Source of the DNA: Candidatus Cryptobacteroides onthequi
Lineage (GTDB): Bacteria > Bacteroidota > Bacteroidia > Bacteroidales > UBA932
Assembly: GCA_018066125.1 (NCBI GenBank)
Contig: JAGHSA010000051.1
Coordinates: 31,497 to 95,496 of the forward strand
Direction: 5' to 3'
Length of the DNA stretch: 64,000 nucleotides
This document shows positions 39,079-46,649 of this stretch, piece by piece. Every line of letters begins with the position of its first letter. Position 1 is the stretch's first letter. The position numbers were made by a program, and so were the translations under genes. The notes beneath the pieces were generated by a model that ran no database searches, was not told the DNA's origin, and saw only the letters and a program-made list of their open reading frames with translations.

Positions 39079-41001
39079 ATGATCTCACTTGATGGTATAA
39101 CAGTAGCCTTCGGCAGTTCTGTCCTGCTTGACCATGTCAGTTTCCATATCAGCGACGATGACAAGATAGGTCTTGTAGGAAAAAACGGTGCGGGCAAGTC
39201 CACCATCATGAAGATCATATGCGGGCTTCAGAGTCCGACATCAGGGCAGGTCGACAAACCTGCCCATGTCCATATAGGATACCTCCCTCAGATCATGGAG
39301 CACCACAGGGGCAGGACTGTCCTTGAGGAGGCCATGACTGCCTTTGAAGCCACACTTCAGACAGAGAGGGACATCGAGGACATCTCGAGGCAGCTGTCAG
39401 ACAGGACAGATTACGAGTCCGATGAGTATCTTGCCCTGATCAACCGCCTGAACGAGCTGAATGACCACCTTTCCATGAGCCAGTCCGAGCCGATGGAAGT
39501 GTCCGCAAGGAAAACGCTTCTGGGTCTCGGATTCAGGGATGATGAACTCGGACGCAAGACCGAGACATTCAGCCAGGGCTGGAACATGCGTATCGAGCTT
39601 GCCAAGATACTGCTGAGCAAGCCCGATCTCATGCTTCTGGACGAGCCTACCAACCATCTTGACATCGAATCTATCGAATGGCTTGAGAATTATCTCAAAT
39701 CGTGCAGGTCATCCATCCTGCTTGTGTCTCACGACAGGAAATTCCTGGACAATGTCACAAACAGGACTGTCGAGATCATGCTCGGCCGCATCCACGACTA
39801 CAAGGTGCCATACTCGAAGTATCTCGAACTGAGAGCTGAAAGGATAGCGCAGCAGACTGCTGCGTATGAGAATCAGCAGAAGATGATCGAGAAAACCGAG
39901 GAATTCATCGAGAGGTTCAGATACAAGGCCACAAAGTCCAATCAGGTCCAGGCCCGCATCAAGGCTCTGGAAAAGCTCGACCGTCTGGAAATAGACGAAA
40001 CAGACGGATCTGCCATGCTTGTCAAGTTCCCGCCGGCTCCGCGCTCGGGAGATGTTGCTTTCAAGGCAAATGACCTTACTGTCGGATACCCGCAGAAAGT
40101 GGTGTTCAGAAACGCGGACATCGAGATCAAGAGAGGCGAGAAAGTGGCCCTGGTGGGACGCAACGGCGAAGGCAAGACCACGCTCATGAGAGTCATCATG
40201 GGAGAGCTTGACCCGATTTCGGGAGAAGCCAGGGCCGGACATAATGTAAGCATAGGTTACTTCGCGCAGAACCAGGAAGATGTGCTTGACAAGAGTGAGA
40301 CTGTATTCGGCACTCTGGACCGCATAGCGGTGGGAGATATACGCACCAGGCTGAGAGACATACTTGCAGCGTTCCTGTTCAAGGGTGAGGATATAGACAA
40401 GAGGGTGTCAGTGCTCAGCGGCGGCGAAAGGGCAAGGCTGGGCATGGCAAAGCTCATGCTTCAGACCTACAACTTCCTGGCACTCGACGAGCCGACCAAC
40501 CATATGGACATAAGGTCGAAGGATATCCTCAAGCAGGCCCTGAAATCCTTTGACGGCACGCTCTTGATAGTATCACATGACAGAGACTTTCTGGATGGTC
40601 TCGTGGACAAGATCTACGAATTCAGGGACGGAAAGGTCAAGGAACATCTCGGGGGAGTCCAGGAGTTTCTGGAAAGAAGGAAGCTTGAAAATCTACAGGA
40701 GCTTGAAAGAAAAGAAGTCAAGCCTGTGCAGAATGCTTCAGCCAAGACCGCCGAAGCACCATCTGCCCCCAAACAGGACTTCGCCGCGATGAAGGAACAG
40801 TCAAGGCAGAACAGGAAGATCAAGGACAGGATAGCATGGCTGGAGAAGGAGATAGAGAAGATAGAAGCCAGGATGAAAGCCATCGAAGCAGTGCTTCAGA
40901 GCCCTTCCGAAAAGGACGACATCATGGAATTGACCCGCGAATATCTGGAAAACAAGCGCGATCTCGATGCCAAGACCGAAGAGTGGGGCAATCTGATTTA
41001 A
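39079..41001 (+). CDS. ABC-F family ATPase (ribosome-associated type)
   Basis: Product of 640 residues with two ATP-binding cassettes and no membrane segment, the ABC-F layout. Walker A sites are GKNGAGKST (first) and GRNGEGKTT (second). Walker B/H-loop regions are LMLLDEPTNHLD and FLALDEPTNHMD, and the signature motif of the second half is LSGGERARLG. The first signature is diverged (FSQGWNMRIELAKILL), as in many ABC-F proteins. A C-terminal coiled coil (about 580-640, RIAWLEKEIEKIEARMKAIE) resembles Uup-type tails. ABC-F proteins act on the ribosome; whether this one gives antibiotic resistance cannot be judged. A bidirectional terminator follows. Confidence 0.93.
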   Translation: MISLDGITVAFGSSVLLDHVSFHISDDDKIGLVGKNGAGKSTIMKIICGLQSPTSGQVDKPAHVHIGYLPQIMEHHRGRTVLEEAMTAFEATLQTERDIEDISRQLSDRTDYESDEYLALINRLNELNDHLSMSQSEPMEVSARKTLLGLGFRDDELGRKTETFSQGWNMRIELAKILLSKPDLMLLDEPTNHLDIESIEWLENYLKSCRSSILLVSHDRKFLDNVTNRTVEIMLGRIHDYKVPYSKYLELRAERIAQQTAAYENQQKMIEKTEEFIERFRYKATKSNQVQARIKALEKLDRLEIDETDGSAMLVKFPPAPRSGDVAFKANDLTVGYPQKVVFRNADIEIKRGEKVALVGRNGEGKTTLMRVIMGELDPISGEARAGHNVSIGYFAQNQEDVLDKSETVFGTLDRIAVGDIRTRLRDILAAFLFKGEDIDKRVSVLSGGERARLGMAKLMLQTYNFLALDEPTNHMDIRSKDILKQALKSFDGTLLIVSHDRDFLDGLVDKIYEFRDGKVKEHLGGVQEFLERRKLENLQELERKEVKPVQNASAKTAEAPSAPKQDFAAMKEQSRQNRKIKDRIAWLEKEIEKIEARMKAIEAVLQSPSEKDDIMELTREYLENKRDLDAKTEEWGNLI

Positions 41002-41026
41002 ACCATGTAATTTCAATCAGGGAAAC

Positions 41027-41072
41027 AAAATAGTTACGGTACCATTTGAAATTCATTTGGTACCGTTATTTT
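41027..41072. terminator. Bidirectional terminator between the ABC-F gene and cinA
   Basis: AAAATA ... ACGGTACCA pairs with TGGTACCGTTATTTT around a loop of about 13 bases. Both flanks give a T run after the stem, so it can serve both convergent genes. Confidence 0.85.
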
Positions 41073-41103
41073 CGTAATTTTCAGCACACATCAGGCAAGA
41101 GCG

Positions 41104-42372
41104 TCACTTGATGTCAGCGACTATATACTTCCTGAGCTCATTCAGGGCAGAGGCCGCGAAGCGCGAGATATTGAGCTTTCTGCTGTTCTTGTAATTGAAC
41201 CTTGAAGTGAGTGTTCCCGATGGTCCGGAAACCGCAACCCACACCGTGCCGGCAGGCTCACGTTCGTCGCCATAGGAATCGGCCCAGCCAGTAGTGGCTA
41301 CGGAGTAGGTGGAACCAAGAGCAGCCCGGACTCCCTCGGCCATTGCGGCGGCAACCTGGGAACTGACGATTCCATACTTCTCCACAACCTCAAGCGGAAC
41401 TCCAAGAATCCTATTCTTGATATCTACAGCATAGGAAGTTACAGAGCCGAGATAATACTCGGAAGCGCCTGGAACCGAAGTAATCATGTGGGAAATCATG
41501 CCTCCCGTGCAAGACTCGGCAGCCGCAAGAGTCCGGCCGCTTCCTTTCAGGAGGATTCCGATAACGGCCTCTATGGTGGTATCTTCCTCCGCATAGATGA
41601 CATCGCCGATGATCTGCCTCAGCTCAGAGAAACGCTCACTGATGCGGCGTTCCTGACTCTCCCTCTCGCCGCCATAGATTGAAAGACGGAGACGGACACC
41701 CGTGAGAAGATTTGGGAGATATGCCAGATGCATATCCTCCGGAAGAGCATCCTCCCAAGCCTCGATTTTTTTGGCTAGTGCAGATTCAGCCATCCCGTAT
41801 GTCATTATGGTCTGATGATATATATCAGATGTATTGAAGCGTGACTTGATATCTGCAAGAACATCCGGCAGCATGCCGACAGCTTCGTACGGAACGCCCG
41901 GAAGGGAATACAGGGAACACTTGTGTCCGAAACGCTCTTCCGGGAAATGGAACGCCATGATGGGCGCCGTGCCTAGACGGTTGGGAATGACCTCGCAGCT
42001 GTCCGGAACCATCGCCTGCTGCAGATTGATATCCAGGACATCGAGACCTCTCGAATGAAGGATACGGACCACGATTTCTTTCTGCTCGCTGTTCTCGACA
42101 TAAGATCTGCTGCCTGAGAGCTCCGCCAGCGCCGCCTTGGTGATATCGTCCTTGGTCGGACCAAGACCGCCGGTGACAATGACTATGTCGTTGCGGGAAA
42201 GCTCCTCGCCGAGCTGGCCGACTATGGCCTCGTGCCTGTCGCCGATGGAAATCATCCTGGTGACCTGGATGCCCATGCCGTTGAGAGCACGGGAGATTTC
42301 GGATGAGTTGGTGTCTACGATCTGACCGATGAGAATCTCGTCACCGATCGTGCAGATTGATGCCTTGTTCAT
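41104..42372 (-). CDS. cinA: CinA-type competence/damage-inducible protein with PncC domain
   Basis: Product of 422 residues. The N-terminal MoaB/Mog-like domain (about 1-170) has GDEILIGQIVDTNSSEI and VTGGLGPTKDDITK. The C-terminal domain (about 260-422) is CinA/PncC-like, with AAAESCTGGMISHMITSVPG, IVSSQVAAAMAEG and ATTGWADSYGDEREPAGTVWVAV. PncC deamidates nicotinamide mononucleotide in the pyridine nucleotide cycle. It starts 8 bases after the stop of the DHOD-like gene, so the two form one operon. Confidence 0.93.
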   Translation of the reverse strand: MNKASICTIGDEILIGQIVDTNSSEISRALNGMGIQVTRMISIGDRHEAIVGQLGEELSRNDIVIVTGGLGPTKDDITKAALAELSGSRSYVENSEQKEIVVRILHSRGLDVLDINLQQAMVPDSCEVIPNRLGTAPIMAFHFPEERFGHKCSLYSLPGVPYEAVGMLPDVLADIKSRFNTSDIYHQTIMTYGMAESALAKKIEAWEDALPEDMHLAYLPNLLTGVRLRLSIYGGERESQERRISERFSELRQIIGDVIYAEEDTTIEAVIGILLKGSGRTLAAAESCTGGMISHMITSVPGASEYYLGSVTSYAVDIKNRILGVPLEVVEKYGIVSSQVAAAMAEGVRAALGSTYSVATTGWADSYGDEREPAGTVWVAVSGPSGTLTSRFNYKNSRKLNISRFAASALNELRKYIVADIK

Positions 42373-42380
42373 ATTGAGGT

Positions 42381-43202
42381 CTATTTGGATGGAGCGGCTC
42401 CATGAGCCGTGGAGTCGAGATATTTGAGGATGCGCCTTGGCGAGACTGCGGCCTGCACGAGGTCGGCACCGGCAGACAGGAGCCCGGCAGCCTTGAGAGG
42501 GTCGTCGACGCCTCCGCAGGCCACTACAGGATAACGGCCCTTGGTCATTGCGGATATGTCCCTGACGAGATCGACAGGGTAGTCCCTGTATCCGGCCACA
42601 ATGCCGTCGACACCGTAAAGCCTCATGTAATCGAGAATCTCCCCGAGCACAGAACGCGAGATCGAAGGCAGCACCCTGACAAGGATAGGCTTAGGGTCCT
42701 CATAGCATGTCCTCATGTCCAGTATGGAATCCAGGACTTCCGAAAGGATGTCGATATTCTGCAGCGCAACGGACCCGTCACAGTTGGCACGGAAGGTATC
42801 GATGACGAACATGTCCGCAAAGTCATACATCATGGTGAAGGCGGTCGTAAGATCCCTGACGATCTCCTCGGTGGAGCGGTGTACAAACGACGGGGCGAGA
42901 TTGGCCGCGACGGTGGTTCCCAGCTCGGCCCTGTTGAGACGCTGTATCGCATATCCGACGCCTCTGTTGTCAGCCATGCCGTCTTTTACCGACCGCTTCC
43001 TGAAAAGGCCGTGAGTGACCGAATCCCCCTGAGGAAGCACGGTAAGCGGCCCGACTTCCACGAACGAGTACTTCCTGAAGGCACTGACATGGTCGCCGTC
43101 CGGGAGGAAGCCCGGAGGCAGTCCTATCGGATGACGGAATTCTATGCCGAAAATCTCGCGCGCGAGCGACGGATAACTGTTGTTGCCGAATAAAGGTTTC
43201 AT
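42381..43202 (-). CDS. Degenerate dihydroorotate-dehydrogenase-like TIM barrel
   Basis: Product of 273 residues, shorter than class 2 DHODs (~330-350). The beginning aligns well with DHOD: IFGIEFRHPIGLPPGF, DGDHVSAFR, YSFVEVGPLTVLPQGD and NRGVGYAIQRLN. The end has the phosphate-binding CGGVDDPLKAAGLLSAGADLVQ-like region (here ACGGVDDPLKAAGLL). However, the FMN-contacting Lys of GLDKDG is replaced (PPGFLPDG), and the NxSSPNTPG loop with the catalytic Ser is absent (VIDTFRANCDG). It is therefore probably not a working DHOD; another TIM-barrel role is possible. It has its own promoter and is co-transcribed with cinA. Confidence 0.8.
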   Translation of the reverse strand: MKPLFGNNSYPSLAREIFGIEFRHPIGLPPGFLPDGDHVSAFRKYSFVEVGPLTVLPQGDSVTHGLFRKRSVKDGMADNRGVGYAIQRLNRAELGTTVAANLAPSFVHRSTEEIVRDLTTAFTMMYDFADMFVIDTFRANCDGSVALQNIDILSEVLDSILDMRTCYEDPKPILVRVLPSISRSVLGEILDYMRLYGVDGIVAGYRDYPVDLVRDISAMTKGRYPVVACGGVDDPLKAAGLLSAGADLVQAAVSPRRILKYLDSTAHGAAPSK

Positions 43203-43221
43203 TGTCCTGCGGATGACGGGA

Positions 43222-43229
43222 CAAACTTA
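43222..43229 (-). promoter_or_regulatory. Predicted -7 box (TAAGTTTG) for the DHOD-like/cinA operon
   Basis: The minus strand reads TAAGTTTG, in the 42-base gap after the XRE gene, about 19 bases before the ATG. Confidence 0.5.
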
Positions 43230-43244
43230 ATCAAAATATCGGAA

Positions 43245-43790
43245 TTATTTCAGTTCCTGATAGGTGTTGTCATCATAGAATACGATGATGCGCGAGATGT
43301 TTCTCCCGGAAGACGCACCTGTCAGTGAGGACACGCCGCCGTCAGCCAGCCGAGACTGCGCTGCCGCATTCTCGGAAACACGTTTTTCAGGCGCATTCTG
43401 GGGCTTTGCGGCAACAGGACGGGTAAGGGGAGCCGACGGGACTTCCGCACCCTGTACGGGCCCGGAAACAGCAAATAGCGAAGAATCATCCGGCACGGCC
43501 ACCGGTGGAAGTTCAGCGACCGGCGCCGCCACCTGCACCGGCTGCCTTTCGGACTGTATCGGCTGCGCTGCAGGAGACATGCTCTTATACATCTTGCCCT
43601 TCCCGTTGATCAGCCATTCAAGACTCAGGTCGGGGAAGTGAGAGGACATGCTCTCTATGAAATCGAATCCGGGTTTATTCCTGCCCGCCAGAATATGGGA
43701 CACACTTGCCCTCGCCACACCTATGGTATCCGCAAATTGAGCCTGGCTGATATTCTCTGCTGAAAGGAACTGTAAAAGACGCTGATTCAT
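43245..43790 (-). CDS. XRE-family helix-turn-helix regulator with long linker
   Basis: Product of 181 residues. The HTH covers about 8-60 (ISQAQFADTIGVARASVSHI ... GRNKPGFDF). Residues about 75-160 are a Pro/Ala-rich, low-complexity linker (VQVAAPVAELPPVAVPD). The last ~15 residues (RIIVFYDDNTYQELK) form a short ordered tail of unknown role. A well-spaced promoter lies at 43804-43835 and several TTTACAA/TTGTAAA dyads lie further upstream, so self-regulation is likely but inferred. Confidence 0.88.
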   Translation of the reverse strand: MNQRLLQFLSAENISQAQFADTIGVARASVSHILAGRNKPGFDFIESMSSHFPDLSLEWLINGKGKMYKSMSPAAQPIQSERQPVQVAAPVAELPPVAVPDDSSLFAVSGPVQGAEVPSAPLTRPVAAKPQNAPEKRVSENAAAQSRLADGGVSSLTGASSGRNISRIIVFYDDNTYQELK

Positions 43791-43803
43791 GGCTATGATT
43801 ACA

Positions 43804-43835
43804 CAAATGTATATTGACTAAATTGAATCCTCAAA
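43804..43835 (-). promoter_or_regulatory. Predicted promoter for the XRE regulator
   Basis: On the minus strand TTTG (43835-43832), then 20 bases, then TACATTTG (43811-43804): both boxes and spacing match the Bacteroidetes consensus. The leader is about 10 bases. Confidence 0.75.
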
Positions 43836-43879
43836 CCGATTACAAAAATACAAAATGTTGAAAACTTAAACAAACTGAA

Positions 43880-43900
43880 TTTACAAATCACAATTGTAAA
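43880..43900. promoter_or_regulatory. Dyad TTTACAA-N7-TTGTAAA, candidate operator
   Basis: Perfect 7-base arms at 43880-43886 and 43894-43900, about 45 bases upstream of the XRE -33 box. The same half-site recurs at 44194-44200 and 44234-44240. Confidence 0.5.
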
Positions 43901-44194
43901 CAAAGCCCAATATATTGAGAACTAGTGGAAATCAAATTGAAATATTATTTATATAAACCTACGTAAATATTTGGGTTTTAGGTATAAAACACCGATACAA
44001 CACCCTCTGAAGCAGGAAATATGGAGCCCCAACCCCTCGAAAGGCAGAAATATATAAAACCAACAATCCACATAACATCAGCCAACATACTGGATTTAAG
44101 TCATTTATACATTTCTTTAATACTTGATAAGCATTGCTTATTACAGATAATTCACAAAAGACAACAGATGCAAGGCAGAGTCATGATTGAATTT

Positions 44195-44241
44195 TGTAAA
44201 GTTACATTTGTTTACATATTTAACTGTTTGTAATTTACAAA
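44195..44241. promoter_or_regulatory. Cluster of TGTAAA/TTTACA dyads
   Basis: TGTAAA (44195-44200) pairs with TTTACA (44211-44216), followed by a 15-base palindrome TTTGTAATTTACAAA (44227-44241). They share the half-site of the dyad at 43880-43900. Confidence 0.45.
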
Positions 44242-44549
44242 TGTTATGAACACTATTTGTTGACATTGTTCAAATCCATGTCGGTAAAAATCAATTGCTA
44301 TATACAGTTGTCAATAACTTGATATGTCATGGACGCAATGAATCCGGACAAGATCGGAATTGTTATATTTAAATAATTGAAATGCAGTTACTTAACAGAT
44401 ACCAGGGCGGCAGAATCAAGCTGACGCGACTTAAAGTCTTAATTTAAGTGCATCTATTATTTTATTGACATGCAATTAAATAAGCATCAATAACGGATAT
44501 CTGGCTCTCGTTTTACATTATAATTCCCTTCTATTCCCGAGATTTCAAC

Positions 44550-44557
44550 TATATTTG
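44550..44557 (+). promoter_or_regulatory. Predicted -7 box (TATATTTG) for the GNAT/polymerase operon
   Basis: TATATTTG, full consensus match. The leader would be about 19 bases to the ATG at 44581. Confidence 0.55.
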
Positions 44558-44580
44558 AAATGGAAATACAACAGATCAAG

Positions 44581-45039
44581 ATGAATTGGATAATAGAAAA
44601 AGGAACACCTAAAGATACCGCCGTCATTGCGGGCTTCCAGCTTGACATGGCAGAAGAGTCGGAAGGGACTCTCCTCGACCCTGAGACTGTAAATAAAGGA
44701 GTCCATGCCGGCCTTTCAGACCCATCCAAAGGAATATATTTCCTGGCAAAGACTGCTGATGGCACCATAGCTGGCAGCCTGTTTCTCACAAAGGAATGGA
44801 GCGACTGGAACAATTGCTCTTATTGGTGGATCCAAAGTGTCTATGTTAGACCTGATTACAGAAGAATGGGAGTCTTTTCTGCCCTTTATTCAGAAGTCCG
44901 CAGGCAGGCTCAGGCAGAAGGCTCTACCTGTCTCAGGCTCTATGTGGACAAAACCAATGAGAAAGCCAAGGAATGCTACCGCGCTCAAGGCATGGATGAA
45001 TGCCACTACCTTATGTATGAGGAGACATTCCGGCATTGA
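44581..45039 (+). CDS. GNAT-family N-acetyltransferase
   Basis: Product of 152 residues from MNWIIEKG; a longer frame at 44560 begins inside the transcript-start region of the -7 box and was rejected. GNAT motif A is visible as IQSVYVRPDYRRMGVFSAL, where the acetyl-CoA loop reads RRMGV, followed by LRLYVDKTNEKAKECYRAQG, the typical motif B. The substrate is unknown. The stop overlaps the polymerase ATG by one base (TGATG), so the two are coupled. Confidence 0.88.
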   Translation: MNWIIEKGTPKDTAVIAGFQLDMAEESEGTLLDPETVNKGVHAGLSDPSKGIYFLAKTADGTIAGSLFLTKEWSDWNNCSYWWIQSVYVRPDYRRMGVFSALYSEVRRQAQAEGSTCLRLYVDKTNEKAKECYRAQGMDECHYLMYEETFRH

Positions 45040-46415
45040 TGCAAGAAAGCTGCAGAAAATATATCGCCATTGATCTCAAGTCTTTCTACGCATCTGTAGA
45101 GTGCGTGGAAAGAGGCCTCGACCCCTTGACTGCACGCCTTGTCGTAGCCGATCCGTCAAGGACAGAGAAGACCATATGCCTGGCTGTCTCGCCTGCTCTC
45201 AAGGCCTATGGGATACCTGGCAGAGCACGGCTTTTCGAGGTGGTACAGGCCGCCCGGAAGCAGCATTTCGACTACATTGTCGCTCCGCCTCAGATGGCGC
45301 ATTACATGCAGGTCAGCGCCAGGGTATATTCAACCTACCTGAAATATGTGGCACCGGAAGACATCCATGTCTATTCGATCGACGAGGTATTCATAGATGC
45401 GACTTCCTATCTCCAGACATACGGCTGCAGCGCGCACGAGCTCGCACTGCGGATGATACGTGATGTCCTGAAAAATACCGGCATCACCGCGACGGCCGGC
45501 ATAGGGACAAACCTCTATCTGGCAAAGGTCGCAATGGACATCAAGGCCAAGCATCAGCAGGCTGACGCGGACGGAGTCCGCATTGCGGAGCTCGATGAGA
45601 TGAGCTACAGACGCGAGCTCTGGGGACACGAGCCGCTGCGTGATTTCTGGCGCGTAGGGCGCGGCATTGCGGCACGGCTGGAAGCTGTCGGCATCCATAC
45701 CATGGGACAGCTGGCAAGATGCTCGATGGACGAGAGGTGGGAAGCATGGCTTTACCGCCAGTTTGGCGTGAATGCCGAATTGCTCATAGACCATGCATGG
45801 GGATGGGAACCCTGTACCATGGAGGCCATCAAGTCCTATAAACCTCAAACCAACAGCATCAGCAGCGGCCAGGTACTTTCGGAGCCTTACACCTTCGAGA
45901 AAGGACGCCTGATCGTACGGGAGATGACTGATCTCCTGGCGCTGGATCTGGTGTCGAAACGGGTCAAGACGGACCAGATGATGCTTTCGATAGGTTTCGA
46001 TACCGAGAATATTACAGCGGGAAGATGTCAAGGCGAAGTGGCCGCAGACTGGTACGGAAGAGCCACACCCAAACCGGCCAGCGGTTCGGTGAATCTTGGA
46101 CGCCACAGTTCGTCCGCACAGGTGATAACCGACGCCGTGATGGGACTGTACGACCGCATTGTCGCCAGGAACCTCACCATACGCAGAGTCGGAGTCACCG
46201 CGTGTCACCTGCTTCCTGAGGATGACGTGGATGCGGCAAGGCAGATGAATCTCTTTGAAGAGGCGTCCGATGACAGCCGGGAGAGAAAACGCCAGGAAGC
46301 CATACTCAGCATAAGAAAGAAATTCGGAAAGAATGCCATCCTGAAGGGAATGAATTTCGAGGATGGCGCAACCACAATCGAACGCAACGCCCAGATAGGA
46401 GGACACAAGGCATGA
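45039..46415 (+). CDS. Y-family DNA polymerase (ImpB/UmuC/DinB-like)
   Basis: Translesion DNA polymerase, 458 residues. The palm motifs with metal-binding acids are IAIDLKSFYASVEC near the start and HVYSIDEVFID (about 110-120). Helix-hairpin-helix GRGIAARLEAVGIHTMGQL and a little-finger domain (LVSKRVKTDQMMLSIGF) follow. The C-terminus lacks an obvious clamp-binding QLxLF, but QMNLFEE near residue 400 may serve. The ATG at 45039 was chosen over the TTG just before it because it overlaps the GNAT stop. It overlaps the YolD-like gene by 4 bases. Confidence 0.9.
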   Translation: MQESCRKYIAIDLKSFYASVECVERGLDPLTARLVVADPSRTEKTICLAVSPALKAYGIPGRARLFEVVQAARKQHFDYIVAPPQMAHYMQVSARVYSTYLKYVAPEDIHVYSIDEVFIDATSYLQTYGCSAHELALRMIRDVLKNTGITATAGIGTNLYLAKVAMDIKAKHQQADADGVRIAELDEMSYRRELWGHEPLRDFWRVGRGIAARLEAVGIHTMGQLARCSMDERWEAWLYRQFGVNAELLIDHAWGWEPCTMEAIKSYKPQTNSISSGQVLSEPYTFEKGRLIVREMTDLLALDLVSKRVKTDQMMLSIGFDTENITAGRCQGEVAADWYGRATPKPASGSVNLGRHSSSAQVITDAVMGLYDRIVARNLTIRRVGVTACHLLPEDDVDAARQMNLFEEASDDSRERKRQEAILSIRKKFGKNAILKGMNFEDGATTIERNAQIGGHKA

Positions 46416-46600
46416 ATTACGACGACATCATCAATATGGAGCACCATACATCCAGACTCCACCCGCGCATGACCATACAGGAAAGGGCGGCGCAGTTCTC
46501 GCCTTTCGCCGCGCTGACCGGCTTCGAGGACGTGATCGGCGAGGCCGAGAAGAACTATCTGGACTCGTTTTCCCCACAGGATTCAGAGGATGCATTCTAG
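46412..46600 (+). CDS. YolD-like small protein, partner of the Y-family polymerase
   Basis: Product of 62 residues. The core RAAQFSPFAALTGFEDVI (about 25-42) matches the ERAAQFAPFAAL-type motif of YolD-like proteins, which are often encoded next to Y-family polymerases (UvrX, DinB). Its start overlaps the polymerase stop by 4 bases. The role is probably as a polymerase cofactor or regulator (inference from neighbourhood). Confidence 0.82.
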   Translation: MNYDDIINMEHHTSRLHPRMTIQERAAQFSPFAALTGFEDVIGEAEKNYLDSFSPQDSEDAF

Positions 46601-46602
46601 AT

Positions 46603-46634
46603 GAAAAAGCCCGCCTTTTTCAGGGCGGGCTTCA
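46603..46634. terminator. Terminator between the YolD-like gene and the PUL
   Basis: AAGCCCGCC (46607-46615) pairs with GGCGGGCTT (46624-46632). The minus strand has a clear T run after the stem, so it mainly ends the 46650-49646 transcript. The plus strand side is T-poor. Confidence 0.85.
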
Positions 46635-46649
46635 TTATCGGATCGAAGA

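Larger units (their letters stand above)
43791..44549. other. AT-rich intergenic island with dyads
   Basis: About 760 bases, clearly more AT-rich than the rest of the window. No gene is supported; a 70-codon frame (44021-44233) has no coding character. It contains the XRE promoter and repeated TTTACAA/TTGTAAA motifs (43880, 43894, 44194, 44234). Confidence 0.7.

Noticed and set aside
41027-41072. Palindrome considered as an attachment or operator site
   Set aside because: Its position between two convergent stops and the T runs on both sides fit a bidirectional terminator better.
44021-44233. 70-codon frame in the AT-rich island
   Set aside because: No signal, domain or promoter; composition follows local AT content, and the frame contains candidate operator sites.
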